Shown here piece after piece: positions 1 through 9,236 of a stretch of 64,000 nt of DNA (positions within the stretch are counted from its first letter, which is position 1; each line of letters starts with the position of its first letter). The translations under genes and the position numbers were made by a program. The DNA is taken from positions 129,001 through 193,000 of the forward strand of contig UQNE01000003.1 of assembly GCA_900542355.1 (NCBI GenBank), given 5' to 3'. The notes beneath the pieces were generated by a model, which was not told the origin of the DNA, did not search any database, and worked only from the letters and a program-made list of their open reading frames with translations. This stretch comes from an uncultured Bacteroidales bacterium. Lineage in GTDB: Bacteria > Bacteroidota > Bacteroidia > Bacteroidales > Paludibacteraceae.

Positions 1-1
1 T

Positions 2-241
2 ATCGCAAATAAAGAAGAAAACGAGCGGAAAATAGATGAGATATTGCAACATTGCTATTGTGAATGGACAGATATATGTGATGATGCGAATTTGGTGGTC
101 TGCTTTGAAAGTATTTGTATTGCATTGGGCAACTATGTCTTGAATATAGAAGGAAATCCTGCCATTAGTAAAAAATGGCGCGAAAAACTTTTGGAAGTGC
201 GCGAAAAATCCAATGTAAAGAAGAAAACGAAGACTAATTAG
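2..241 (+). CDS. 3' end of an unrecognised gene
   Basis: An open frame enters from the left edge and stops at 239-241, giving the last 79 residues of a longer protein whose start lies outside the window. The visible part is mostly helical and charged, with a Cys/Trp-containing stretch near its start and a strongly basic end (KKKTKTN). No motif identifies it. The base composition is AT-rich compared with pheS next to it. It is followed by a hairpin at 344-381. The frame being open from the edge supports a real gene, but the function is unknown. Confidence 0.5.
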   Translation: MANKEENERKIDEILQHCYCEWTDICDDANLVVCFESICIALGNYVLNIEGNPAISKKWREKLLEVREKSNVKKKTKTN

Positions 242-343
242 TGGAGAACTTATAAATTCAAACTATATTAAAGACAATAATGTGGGGGTAACATACTAAG
301 AGCAATATGTCTGTTGCTTGTAGCCCAAACTCATACGAAACAA

Positions 344-381
344 AGAGGGCATAGAAAATTGCAAAACTTTCTATGCCCTCT
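344..381. terminator. Bidirectional hairpin terminator between convergent genes
   Basis: AGAGGGCATAGAAA (344-357) is matched perfectly by its reverse complement at 368-381, with a 10-base loop. It lies between the end of the plus-strand partial gene and the end of minus-strand pheS. The flanking T-run is weak on both sides, so it may be a 3'-end stabiliser more than a strong terminator. Confidence 0.6.
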
Positions 382-417
382 ATTATATAGGCGGTTATCA
401 ACAGTCGTAGGCTTAAC

Positions 418-459
418 TAACACGAAGTACTTAACACGAAGTACTTAACACGCAGTGAT
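418..459. repeat. 14-bp tandem repeat, three copies
   Basis: TAACACGAAGTACT occurs twice in exact tandem (418-431, 432-445), followed by a diverged third copy (446-459). The array ends just 3' of the pheS stop codon. Confidence 0.8.
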
Positions 460-466
460 CGGTTGG

Positions 467-1507
467 TCAGCAACTCTCGAACTGGCGGAGGAAACGAATA
501 TCGTTCTCGCTGAAGAGACGCAGGTCTTTTACACGATACTTGAGGTTGGTGATACGCTCTACGCCCATACCGAAAGCATAACCGGTGTACACCTTCGAGT
601 CGATACCGCACGATTCGAGTACATTGGGATCCACCATACCACACCCGAGAATCTCTACCCAACCGGTACCCTTGCAGAACGAGCAGCCTTTGCCGCCACA
701 GAGGTCGCACGATATATCCATCTCGGCAGACGGCTCGGTGAATGGGAAATACGACGGTCGAAGACGAATCTTAGTGTCGGGGCCGAACATCTCCTTAGCA
801 AAGTAGAGCAGCACTTCGCGCAAATCGGCAAACGATACATTCTTATCGACATACAACCCTTCTACCTGGTGGAAGAAACAGTGTGCGCGCGCCGATATAG
901 CCTCGTTGCGATATACACGCCCCGGGCAAAGCACACGGATAGGCGGTTTCTGCGAGGTCATCACGCGTGTCTGTACGCTACTGGTGTGCGAACGGAGCAG
1001 TATATCGGTTGGCTTTTGTACGCCGATCTCTTTCTCGATAAAGAAGGTATCTTGCATATCGCGTGCAGGGTGCTCGGGCGGGAAATTGAGCATACCATAT
1101 ACATGCTTATCGTCCTCTACCTCAGGACCTTCTGCTACGGTGAAACCGATACGGGAGAATATGTCGATAATCTCTTCGCGTACAAGCGAAAGAGGATGGC
1201 GTGTGCCCAATTCGATAGGGTCGGGAGTGCGCGTCAGGTCGGGTCGCTCTTGTTCGGTGCGTATAGCCTCAAACTGCTCGCGCATCTCATTGATACGAGT
1301 TTCTGCCTTTTGGCGCAGTTGGTTGAGGGCTTGTCCCAGTTCTTTCTTCTCCTCTTTTGGCACCTCGCGAAACTCGTTGAACAGCTCCGTTATCTCGCCT
1401 TTCTTAGAAAGGTATTTGATACGCAGCGACTCCAATTCTTCGGCATTGCCGGCTTTCATATCGCTCACCTGTTCCAGCAGGCTCTGTATGCGTTCTTGCA
1501 TCGACAT
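467..1507 (-). CDS. pheS: Phenylalanine--tRNA ligase alpha subunit
   Basis: Catalytic subunit of phenylalanyl-tRNA synthetase, which charges tRNA-Phe in the cytoplasm together with PheT (not in this window). The 346 residues fit the family. An N-terminal coiled-coil region (about 1-90) precedes the class II core: motif 2 around RVYRNEAISARAH (197-209), FPFTEPSAEMD (254-264), and motif 3 with GCGMVDPNVL and the GYAFGMGVERI segment (309-319). Four cysteines in a CxxC-x4-CxxC arrangement (267, 270, 275, 278) precede motif 3, forming a possible metal knuckle seen in some bacterial PheS. A second Met at codon 3 is an alternative start. A good promoter lies at 1555-1586. Confidence 0.98.
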   Translation of the reverse strand: MSMQERIQSLLEQVSDMKAGNAEELESLRIKYLSKKGEITELFNEFREVPKEEKKELGQALNQLRQKAETRINEMREQFEAIRTEQERPDLTRTPDPIELGTRHPLSLVREEIIDIFSRIGFTVAEGPEVEDDKHVYGMLNFPPEHPARDMQDTFFIEKEIGVQKPTDILLRSHTSSVQTRVMTSQKPPIRVLCPGRVYRNEAISARAHCFFHQVEGLYVDKNVSFADLREVLLYFAKEMFGPDTKIRLRPSYFPFTEPSAEMDISCDLCGGKGCSFCKGTGWVEILGCGMVDPNVLESCGIDSKVYTGYAFGMGVERITNLKYRVKDLRLFSENDIRFLRQFESC

Positions 1508-1554
1508 AATATCACTATTTTGATTCTCTAAATAGACTTGCTCGTAAAAGCGTA

Positions 1555-1586
1555 CAAAATTACGATTTTATTTTGATATACACAAA
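1555..1586 (-). promoter_or_regulatory. pheS promoter, Bacteroidota type
   Basis: On the minus strand TTTG (1586-1583) is followed after 20 bases by TAATTTTG (1562-1555), the -33/-7 arrangement of the Bacteroidota primary sigma factor. The start codon of pheS lies about 48 bases downstream of the -7 box. Confidence 0.8.
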
Positions 1587-1719
1587 TCAAGGTGCGAAAA
1601 AGTAGGGCAATCGCACTAAATAGACCTTGTATCGGCTACGGAGTAGGGGCAGTAGAAGGTCAGTGCGGGCATGGTTGTCGGGCTTGTGTGTGTCTTATCT
1701 TATGGTATTGGCAGGGGAA

Positions 1720-1763
1720 TCACCTATTAACAACCTATTAATCACCTATCAATCACCTATTGA
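1720..1763. repeat. 11-bp tandem repeat, four copies
   Basis: The units are TCACCTATTAA, CAACCTATTAA, TCACCTATCAA and TCACCTATTGA, each 11 bases. The period matches about one DNA helical turn. The array lies 3' of recQ. Confidence 0.85.
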
Positions 1764-1962
1764 TGACTCGATACAGACTCGAAAGAGAGTAGGTCAAAGA
1801 GTGGGGGAAGACAATAGGGAGCAATGGAAAGGTACTGCAAAAATGTGGTATTGGGTGTGGCAGAATGGTAATTATATGTTTAATTATGTAGAAATTAATG
1901 TTCTTTTGATACGAATTGATATTTCCTTGTATAGTGCTAATGTCTCTTTGTGGTGTGTGTGG

Positions 1963-3771
1963 CTATTGTGTTTGGGTAGTGTTGAGTTGATTCAGTTTAT
2001 TGAGTGTGAGGCAGACATCGCAGTGTGAGCAGGGTTGTGCGTCGTTTTCACCGAAGTAGGCAAGCAAGATTTGCTCGCGGCAGAATTGTTGCTGCTCGGC
2101 ATACTCGACCATGGCTTTGAGTTTGTCGGCATATCGTGTAAGTCTGTCTTCATAGACCGAGTCGGATAGGTAGATGTGTGGCTGTCGGTCTCGGATAGGT
2201 GTAAAACCGGATGCGATAGTGTGTGGGATATAAGTGATGATACCTTGTTGTGCGAGATTGACAAGCAGCGAATGGAAGGCTTTTTTGCCTCTGTATTGTG
2301 GTGCTAAAGCATCTTCATCGATGTATTGCAGGTCGGTGAAGATACCGGTGCATTGTCGCATGAGGTAATCGAGGAAAGTGCGCTGCGGGCTGCTGAGGTT
2401 GTATGTGGTGAGTTGTGCGGGTGCAAGGCGTATCATCACGCGTGCGCTGATTTCGCGTTGTTCTTCAAAGCGGATATATCCTGCTTGGTCGAGTAGGTGG
2501 AAAGCGGAGTAGGTCTGCAAGAGAGGTAAGCGCATAGAGCGGCAGAGGTCGTCGATATGCAGAGAGTAGGTGTGGTCAGCCCCAAAACCGAGTGCGATAA
2601 GGAGGTAATCGCAGGTCTTGTGGTACACATCTTCGATGAAGTCCTTCGGCGGGAAGTTATCGTGGATGCGTTTGCGTGCTTTGGTCTTGTCGGTGGGGTT
2701 GTAGAGAAGCACACAAAAGGCGGTATTGCCATCTCGCCCTGCTCGCCCTGCTTCTTGATAGTAGGCTTCGAGCGTATCGGGCAGGTCGTGGTGGATGACA
2801 AGGCGTACATCGGGTTTATCGATACCCATACCGAAAGCATTGGTGCAGACCATGACGCGGATAGTGTTGTCTGGTGTCTTGGCTCCTTCGTCCTTATTCC
2901 TTTGTTCTTGTGCTTGTGTCTGTTGCGCATAGTCCTTCCAACGGCGTTGTTTGTCGGTGCGCTCTTGTGGTGATAGGCCTGCGTGGTAGAAATCGGCTTG
3001 GATGCCTTGTTCTTGCAGGCGAGCGGAGAGTTCTTGTGCTCGTTTGCGGTTGCGGACATAGATGATGGCGGAGCCCGGTACACGGCTGAGGATGTGTAGT
3101 ATCTGTTGCTCTTTGTTGTCGGTGTATCGGACTACATAGTGCAGGTTCTCGCGGTGGAAGGACTTGCGAAATACATTGGGTTGCGCAAATCCGAGCCTTT
3201 GTTGAATATCATCTACCACCTCGGGCGTGGCTGTGGCAGTGAGCGCGAGAACGGGCACTTGAGGAAAGAGATTGCGAATATCGGCGATACGCAGATAAGA
3301 GGGGCGGAAATCGTAACCCCACTGGCTGATACAGTGTGCCTCATCGATAGCAATAAGGCAGATAGGCAACTTGCTCAGTCGCTCTCTAAATGCCTCACTT
3401 TCAAGGCGTTCGGGAGATACATAAAGGAAGTGGTAGGGACCGAATTGGCAGTTGTCGAGGGCGATGCATTGCTGCTCGTAGGTCATGCCTGTGTATATGG
3501 CTGCTGCTCGGATATTGCGTTGGTAGAGGTTCTCTACCTGGTCTTTCATCAGTGCAATCAGTGGCGTTACCACCAGACAGAGCCCAATCTCATCGGGGGC
3601 ATCGTGCGCCATCACCATAGTAGGTACTTGAAAACAGAGACTCTTACCTCCGCCTGTGGGCATGAGTGCGAGCGTGTCCTTGCCGTCTAAGATGGATTGG
3701 ATGATGTCTGCCTGCAATGGGCGGAAATCGTCGTAGCCCCAATATGTCTTCAATACCTCTTGCGGAGTCAT
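1963..3771 (-). CDS. recQ: RecQ-family ATP-dependent DNA helicase
   Basis: 3'-5' DNA helicase of the RecQ family, acting in recombination and replication repair. The 602 residues show the Q-motif region near GYDDFRPLQ (12-20), Walker A MPTGGGKS (37-44), DEAH box (143-146) followed by CISQWGYDFRPSY (the aromatic-rich loop typical of RecQ), TATATPEV, and late helicase motifs NAFGMGIDKPDVR and QEAGRAGRDG. Cysteines near the C-terminus (CREQ...PCSHCDVCL) form the RecQ-type zinc site. There is no HRDC domain, so this is the shorter Bacteroidota form. Last gene of the minus-strand run that begins at rho, with about 80 bases to the lipoprotein gene upstream. Confidence 0.96.
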   Translation of the reverse strand: MTPQEVLKTYWGYDDFRPLQADIIQSILDGKDTLALMPTGGGKSLCFQVPTMVMAHDAPDEIGLCLVVTPLIALMKDQVENLYQRNIRAAAIYTGMTYEQQCIALDNCQFGPYHFLYVSPERLESEAFRERLSKLPICLIAIDEAHCISQWGYDFRPSYLRIADIRNLFPQVPVLALTATATPEVVDDIQQRLGFAQPNVFRKSFHRENLHYVVRYTDNKEQQILHILSRVPGSAIIYVRNRKRAQELSARLQEQGIQADFYHAGLSPQERTDKQRRWKDYAQQTQAQEQRNKDEGAKTPDNTIRVMVCTNAFGMGIDKPDVRLVIHHDLPDTLEAYYQEAGRAGRDGNTAFCVLLYNPTDKTKARKRIHDNFPPKDFIEDVYHKTCDYLLIALGFGADHTYSLHIDDLCRSMRLPLLQTYSAFHLLDQAGYIRFEEQREISARVMIRLAPAQLTTYNLSSPQRTFLDYLMRQCTGIFTDLQYIDEDALAPQYRGKKAFHSLLVNLAQQGIITYIPHTIASGFTPIRDRQPHIYLSDSVYEDRLTRYADKLKAMVEYAEQQQFCREQILLAYFGENDAQPCSHCDVCLTLNKLNQLNTTQTQ

Positions 3772-3851
3772 TGTATCAATTAAGAATTATGAATTAAGAA
3801 TGGTGGATGGTTTTTAGATGCTATAGGGCATTATGCATTCATCATTATGCC

Positions 3852-5309
3852 TTATTCATTGACCTGTGTATGTTGGTAGCATCCTGCGTCGGGGCGGATG
3901 TTGTTGCCTGTGCGCGGTGTGCCAAGCGGGTCGGTGGGGTAGGATAGTGCCGTCAGCGAATCGGCCATACCTATAGCAGGCGAGAGAGAGTCTAACTGAA
4001 AATCGTAGTACTGATAGCCGATGTGGGAATAGTAGTTGTTGCGGAAGACCTCCACACTATCGTCTTCTTGCCAATAGACATTGCGTGCGGCATTGGGGAG
4101 ATTTAATGTGTCTGTCTTGAGGTAATTGCCAACGAAAGAACCTGTGTAATAGCGTGTTAGGGGAGTGGCAACCACGAGTTGGTTGCGTCTGACGCCGGTG
4201 ATGATACTGTTGCAGAACGAGGTTTCTGTGGGGCAGTCCTTGCTCAAGTTGTGGATATAGACCGCAGCCAAGTCTTGCCGCGAAGCAGACTGCAAATAGA
4301 AATCGCCGTTGTTGAAATAGGAGGCAATGGTGGTGTGGACGAACTGCTGCTTCCCTCCCGACAGATAGACGCAATAGGAGGCGCAGTTGCTAATCTCGGT
4401 GTTGGCAATGGTGGCGTCGATATGCTGCAAGACCAAGCCATACAAGGTGTGATTGTGTATGCGACAGTTGGTCATCTCCAAGGTTGGCAAGTTGGTCTTG
4501 CGCTCGCTCTCTACATAAAGTCCCACATTGCCGCTCTCGATATAGACATAGTTGAGGTGATAGTGGGGTGTTTTATTCGGGTCTTGGTCAATGAGATAGA
4601 GTCCGTCCCATTGTCCTGCTACATGGGCGTAAGGTACACTGTCCCACAGTCGGTCTCGTCGGTCGCCTCGGATACGGATAGGCTGATCCTGTGTGCCTGT
4701 GGCATCTACATCGCCCAGTGCCCATAGCGAGGCCCCTTCATGCAGATAAATCTCGGTGCCTGCGGGGAGTGTGAGTTGGCCAGCAACGAGTACGGTATCG
4801 TAAATGAGGTAAGGCTTGTCTGTCTTCATAGTCATTCCGTTCTTCTCTGTGCGTCGATGAGGAGAACGGATAAGGCGTACATCCTGCCCATACGCCTCGA
4901 GATAGACATACTGCACCTTGCCATTGACGGCAAAGCAGAGCGAATCACGCACGAGGACGGGGGAGTTTTGGTTTTGCGGGTCGATGAACACACGCACAAA
5001 AACATAGAGGCTGTCGCCCCCGCGCACCGTATAGTCAGTCAGTTTATCCAAAGTAGGCTCCCCATCGATATTCACTTTGAAATAGTTGCCTTGCTGAAGC
5101 CATACCTTGCTGATAGATAGCGCATTGCGATTGGTGTTGTGTACCATTAGTCGCATAGTGGCACTGCCCATATCGGTGAAGACGGTATCAAAGAGCAGGC
5201 TGTCGCGAGAGAGCGTCAGCACTGCTTGCGGGTCGTGGGTGATAGTACTCTCCTTGCAACTCGCTAACAGACATAGTATTGCGAAAAAATAGAATATGCG
5301 TTTATTCAT
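3852..5309 (-). CDS. Lipoprotein with right-handed beta-helix region
   Basis: Predicted outer-membrane or periplasmic lipoprotein of 485 residues, starting at the Met of MNKRIFYFF (5309) and not at an upstream in-frame Met, because this places the signal peptide at the N-terminus with lipobox LLASC. Residues of the N-terminal third look like a beta-sandwich (LTLSRDSLLFDTVFTDMGS). The centre has parallel beta-helix features: short repeated strands with N/C ladders such as MTNCRIHNHTLYGLVL and ANTEISNCASYCVYL. The end, DPLGTPRTGNNIRPDAGCYQH, resembles the end of many Bacteroidota beta-helix proteins. I do not see catalytic residues of a known polysaccharide lyase. Function unknown. Confidence 0.85.
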   Translation of the reverse strand: MNKRIFYFFAILCLLASCKESTITHDPQAVLTLSRDSLLFDTVFTDMGSATMRLMVHNTNRNALSISKVWLQQGNYFKVNIDGEPTLDKLTDYTVRGGDSLYVFVRVFIDPQNQNSPVLVRDSLCFAVNGKVQYVYLEAYGQDVRLIRSPHRRTEKNGMTMKTDKPYLIYDTVLVAGQLTLPAGTEIYLHEGASLWALGDVDATGTQDQPIRIRGDRRDRLWDSVPYAHVAGQWDGLYLIDQDPNKTPHYHLNYVYIESGNVGLYVESERKTNLPTLEMTNCRIHNHTLYGLVLQHIDATIANTEISNCASYCVYLSGGKQQFVHTTIASYFNNGDFYLQSASRQDLAAVYIHNLSKDCPTETSFCNSIITGVRRNQLVVATPLTRYYTGSFVGNYLKTDTLNLPNAARNVYWQEDDSVEVFRNNYYSHIGYQYYDFQLDSLSPAIGMADSLTALSYPTDPLGTPRTGNNIRPDAGCYQHTQVNE

Positions 5310-5407
5310 AAAACATATAATTGCCATAAATTAGACATATAACTATGCATTGAATAATTTAGTGGTAACGAGGAATGACTGTTCCTTTGTTGTTTCGGTT
5401 GTGCTCA

Positions 5408-6115
5408 CTATTCAAAGTTGAAAGTCAGCACGATGGCTCGGTTGAGGAGTTTATCGATGGAACGGGTGTAGAACTCGTCATCAATGGGCAGTTCGTTGCG
5501 TCCGTCCACAGGGGCTAACTGATTGGCAAAGCCGATACGATAAGTGATTTCGGGACACCATTTGAACCATTGAAAATAGAGGTCGCAGCCAAAGCCTACC
5601 TCTACGAAATAGTCCCAGCGTTTCAGCAAGACAGGTTTCTCTCTATCCAAACTTACATTGCACGCAGCACCTCCGCCACCGATGAGGTATGGGCGATAAT
5701 TCCCCTCTCGCTCGGCTGCCCATTTGAGGTAGAGCGGGATAGTAATAGGTATTGCCAATACTTCGGTCTTGGCAGATTTATTGTTTGGAAAATATCCGGA
5801 CTCGGTCTTGTAGGTGATAGAGCGTGATGAGAACTGCATACCCGGGGTAAAACGCAAACTCAGATGGCGCGACAGTCGTAAATCGGTGATAAAACCCACA
5901 GAGAATCCCGGTAACATACTGCTCACTCGTGCGTGGTAAATCTCCCCGTCTATCTCTGTTTGCGAGTCGGTAACGCCGAAACTCATAAAATTGATACCCA
6001 ACGAAAAGCCGAAATGGACGAGTCGGTCGTCTATATAGGGGCGGTTCTGGGCCTGCGTATGTGTGGAGAGCAATACGCCCAACAACACCATATATATATA
6101 AGCGTGTCTTTTCAT
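5408..6115 (-). CDS. porT: PorT-family outer-membrane protein (type IX secretion)
   Basis: A 235-residue protein starting at MKRHAYIYM (6115), with signal peptide ending near HTQAQ. An upstream extension of the frame would run into the neighbouring receptor gene and is not used. The sequence has the pattern of PorT/SprT: RPYIDDRLVHFGFSLGINFM after the signal, alternating beta strands of an outer-membrane barrel, YRPYLIGGGGAACNV in the middle, and a terminal aromatic strand ending TFNFE. PorT is required for type IX secretion in Porphyromonas gingivalis. Several proteins in this window carry sorting-type C-termini, which supports the assignment. The broader annotation 'PorT family' also covers unrelated small barrels, so some doubt remains. 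Confidence 0.8.
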   Translation of the reverse strand: MKRHAYIYMVLLGVLLSTHTQAQNRPYIDDRLVHFGFSLGINFMSFGVTDSQTEIDGEIYHARVSSMLPGFSVGFITDLRLSRHLSLRFTPGMQFSSRSITYKTESGYFPNNKSAKTEVLAIPITIPLYLKWAAEREGNYRPYLIGGGGAACNVSLDREKPVLLKRWDYFVEVGFGCDLYFQWFKWCPEITYRIGFANQLAPVDGRNELPIDDEFYTRSIDKLLNRAIVLTFNFE

Positions 6116-6215
6116 ATAAACATCAACATATAATTGACCATTAATGCATTGGTTGCGGTATTCCGGATGTACTATGGGCATTATGCATTCATCATTATGC
6201 ATTGTGCATTGTTCA

Positions 6216-8765
6216 TTACTCCTCTCCGCTGCCGGTGTCTTCAAACCCACCCATATCTTCTGTGCGTCCGTTGTCTTTGCCGTCTCGTTTGGGTGTGTTG
6301 TTGCCGAAGTTGTAGGTGAGCGTGAGTCCGATAGAGCGCGAGTGCCAACGGCGTTCCTGATACTGCCAAAAGCCGTCTCCCCAAGTGGTGTTGCGTCGAG
6401 CGCGTGAGTCGAGCAAGTCGCGCACATTGAGGGCTAAAGCCAACTGCTTATTGAGGAAAGTCTTGCGCAAGCCGATGTCGATGGTGTAGGAGTGGGAAGT
6501 CTCGCCTTGTGCCACTACACGCGGACTGCGATAGCGTGCGCTAATCTGCCCGGAGAAAGTCCTGGTAAACAAAAACTGTGCATTGATACGCGCTGACCAC
6601 GCTAAGATATTCTGTGCGGGCAGGTCTATATCTACCGAACTGCCATTCAGATAGTTGCTATAGTGTGCCGAAGATATGGTGTTCCAATAGAAATTCACAT
6701 TCGTGGTCAGTTGCAGCAACTCCTTGAATAGACGGTTCTTAGCAACAACCTCTACACCCAGTTCCTGCCGATTGGCTACATTCAGATAGGTGTTCTTCAT
6801 TACATCACCGTCCATATACTTCACATTCTGCACCACTCCGTCTTTGTATCGCCAAAAGAGCCCTGCAGAGAGCGTATGCCGCTCCCAGTTCTTGAGGTAG
6901 TTGAGTTCGAGCGACGATGAATAGGAGGGCAACAACTCCGGGTTACCATAACTGATGTTGGTCGAGTCAGAAAAGTCCATTCTCGGATTGAGTTGGTGTC
7001 CCCGCGGGCGGTTCACACGGCGTGTGTAGTTGAGTTGCAACTCGTGTCCGTGTCCGAAATCATAACTGATATATGCGCTCGGGAACAACTGGAAATACGC
7101 CGTGTCTTGTTTCTCTGGCTTTTGGGAATAGGCGTCTTGCTTGTCGCCATGCTCATCTTTGTAGGTAGAGCCGAGATGACGCATAAAGTACTCACCTCGC
7201 AAACCTACCTGCACCGACAGTTTGTCCCAAAAACGATTGCCGTAGGTGATGTATAGGGCGTGGTTCTGCTCGCGGTTACTGAATTGGGTGAAGTAGTTGT
7301 ATAGTTCCTGCTCTTGGTTCTGTCCGCTGTATGCAGAGCCGTTCGATTCGCCCCAAGCCAGAGTAGCCTGGTAGCCGGCCTCTAAGCGTGATTGTTGCGT
7401 GGGCTTCCATTCATAGTCGGCTTTCAGTTCTATGGTCTGCGTATGGCTGTCGTTGAGTTGCTGTTGGTAGGTGGTATCGCCCTGGTCGGCCTGTGTGTAC
7501 ATCTGGTCTTGTGCGAAGGAGAAGTACATATACGAGCCTGTAAGCATCAACTGATGGTTCTGTATCTTGAAGGTATAATCCACTGTTGCGCTTCCGCCCG
7601 GGTGCCAACCTCCGCCTGTCTGCAAACGGCTGTATTGGCGCAGTGTATCGCCTGTTTGACAGTCGGTCAGCAGATAAGTATTGAGTGTACGCTCGTGCAT
7701 ACGCAGATAGTTCTTATCCTCTACCATACCGAAGCCCGATACGCCTAAGGTCGAGTGTTCAGCCAAGCGGAAATTTAGTCCGCCGCGCAAGAACAGACCT
7801 CCCCCACGACGGTCGCTTTGTCCGTCTTGCAGCAAGTGTGAGATAAGGCTGTCGGGCGCGATGTCATCTATTTTCTTGCTGCCTGTGCCGTGCAGGTTGT
7901 ATCGCTCGCTACTGTTGCCGCCGTTGGAGGTGTGGTATCGGTATCCGGCATTGAAATAGCCGTCCACGATACCTTTGGCAAAGTTGATATTGAAGCCTAC
8001 ATTGGCTCCCGGAGGGGTAGTCCATGGTTTGGCAAGGGCATAGTCGATACCCGCATTGACGCTGCCATAGTATCCTGCTTTGCGGTCTTCTTTCATCACC
8101 AGGTTGATGATACCCGCCGTTCCTTCGGGCGAGTATTTGGCACTGGGGTTGGTGATGACCTCTATCTGCTTGATGCTCTCGGCGGGCATCTGCTGCAATA
8201 CTTGCGCCCGGTTCTCACTGTTGAGTCCGGCGGGCTTGCCGTTGATCCAAATCTCTACATCCTCCGAGTTGCGCAGCGAGATAGTTCCTTCCTGGTCCAC
8301 CTCTACCGACGGGATATTCTCCAATACATCCGTAATACTTGCTCCAGCCGATGAGATATTCTGATCCACTGTAAAGACTTTTCTATCCAACTCGAAGCGC
8401 ATCGAACTGCCCTGTCCTACCACTTCCACCTCTTGCAATGCTTGGGTGTCTTCGCTGAGCAGTATGGTGCCTATATTCAGGTCTTTGCCCTTTATAGTCA
8501 GCACTTTGCGCTGCTCGCTATAGCCCATAAAACTAATTGTCAAGGTATATTCGCCATCGGCTATATGCTCTATGGTGAAGCGTCCGTCGGTATCGGTGAT
8601 AGTGCCTCCTGTCGGTACACTCTCGCCCGACTTGCTGAGGCTGACATTAGCAAAGTCGATGACCTCACGCGTAGCGTTGTCCACCACGCGCCCCGTGATA
8701 CGGCTGTCCGCCCATATCACGCAAGCAGTGAGCAAGATACATAGTGTACTAATCAGTCTTTGCAT
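6216..8765 (-). CDS. TonB-dependent receptor-like outer-membrane beta-barrel protein
   Basis: 849 residues: signal peptide (1-19), a carboxypeptidase-regulatory-like beta-sandwich (about 22-105, GRVVDNATREVIDFANV), a plug-like domain (about 115-225, with PSVEVDQEGTISLRN and NPSAKYSPEGTAGIINL), then a large barrel ending in a strand LTLTYNFGNN followed by a 25-residue acidic/polar tail. This is the outer_membrane_beta-barrel family often annotated as TonB-dependent receptor; no SusD partner is adjacent, so it is not a SusC. Substrate unknown. Its start overlaps the end of aroQ by 17 bases, suggesting translational coupling in the rho-aroQ run. Confidence 0.92.
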   Translation of the reverse strand: MQRLISTLCILLTACVIWADSRITGRVVDNATREVIDFANVSLSKSGESVPTGGTITDTDGRFTIEHIADGEYTLTISFMGYSEQRKVLTIKGKDLNIGTILLSEDTQALQEVEVVGQGSSMRFELDRKVFTVDQNISSAGASITDVLENIPSVEVDQEGTISLRNSEDVEIWINGKPAGLNSENRAQVLQQMPAESIKQIEVITNPSAKYSPEGTAGIINLVMKEDRKAGYYGSVNAGIDYALAKPWTTPPGANVGFNINFAKGIVDGYFNAGYRYHTSNGGNSSERYNLHGTGSKKIDDIAPDSLISHLLQDGQSDRRGGGLFLRGGLNFRLAEHSTLGVSGFGMVEDKNYLRMHERTLNTYLLTDCQTGDTLRQYSRLQTGGGWHPGGSATVDYTFKIQNHQLMLTGSYMYFSFAQDQMYTQADQGDTTYQQQLNDSHTQTIELKADYEWKPTQQSRLEAGYQATLAWGESNGSAYSGQNQEQELYNYFTQFSNREQNHALYITYGNRFWDKLSVQVGLRGEYFMRHLGSTYKDEHGDKQDAYSQKPEKQDTAYFQLFPSAYISYDFGHGHELQLNYTRRVNRPRGHQLNPRMDFSDSTNISYGNPELLPSYSSSLELNYLKNWERHTLSAGLFWRYKDGVVQNVKYMDGDVMKNTYLNVANRQELGVEVVAKNRLFKELLQLTTNVNFYWNTISSAHYSNYLNGSSVDIDLPAQNILAWSARINAQFLFTRTFSGQISARYRSPRVVAQGETSHSYTIDIGLRKTFLNKQLALALNVRDLLDSRARRNTTWGDGFWQYQERRWHSRSIGLTLTYNFGNNTPKRDGKDNGRTEDMGGFEDTGSGEE

Positions 8766-9204
8766 TGTTGATAAGTATGGTTGCTGCCTCTTGGTAGCAG
8801 CGGGTTCCTATCCCCATAATCGTTTGTGTGCATACATCCGTCAGCAGGCTTATTTGCCGAAAGGCCTCACGCCGGCGAATATCGGATATATGCACTTCTA
8901 TTACCGGCACTTGCGCCATTGCTACGGCGTCGCGTAGGGCAACGCTCGTATGGGTGTAACCGCCGGCGTTGAGTATGATGCCGTCGCAGGGTAGGGTGTT
9001 ATCGTCATCGGGCAAGGTGTATTGCTGCACCCAATCGATGAGGTCGCCTTCGTGGTTGCTCTGCCGATAGATAAACTCTACATCCGGATACTCGTGCTGC
9101 AGACCGAGCATTATCTGCTCCATCGATTCTGTACCGTATATGCTTGGTTCTCTGCGCCCCAGCATATTCAGGTTGGGTCCGTTCAGTACAACTATCCTAA
9201 TCAT
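8749..9204 (-). CDS. aroQ: 3-dehydroquinate dehydratase, type II
   Basis: Converts 3-dehydroquinate to 3-dehydroshikimate in the shikimate pathway. At 151 residues it is full length for the dodecameric type II enzyme. Diagnostic motifs are all present: GPNLNMLGRREPSIYG (9-24, with the catalytic Tyr), YRQSNHEGDLIDW, LNAGGYTHTSVALRDA, and EVHISDIRRREAFR carrying the His and Arg used in catalysis. It sits 32 bases downstream of rho and overlaps the next receptor gene. Confidence 0.98.
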   Translation of the reverse strand: MIRIVVLNGPNLNMLGRREPSIYGTESMEQIMLGLQHEYPDVEFIYRQSNHEGDLIDWVQQYTLPDDDNTLPCDGIILNAGGYTHTSVALRDAVAMAQVPVIEVHISDIRRREAFRQISLLTDVCTQTIMGIGTRCYQEAATILINNAKTD

Positions 9205-9236
9205 ACGCTAATATTACATTATGCATTATGCATTAT

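Larger units (their letters stand above)
1508..1962. other. Intergenic region between recQ and pheS
   Basis: 455 bases without a credible gene. It holds the pheS promoter (1555-1586) and an 11-bp tandem array (1720-1763). The array has four copies of a TCACCTATTAA-like unit. The rest shows nothing I can assign. Confidence 0.7.

Noticed and set aside
455..1531. A 358-codon open frame on the plus strand opposite pheS
   Set aside because: It is the exact antisense of a fully conserved pheS; its translation has no recognisable family and no promoter.
5408..6427. A longer porT reading frame starting at 6427
   Set aside because: The extra 104 codons overlap the receptor gene in another frame and lack a signal peptide; the start at 6115 gives a proper signal peptide.
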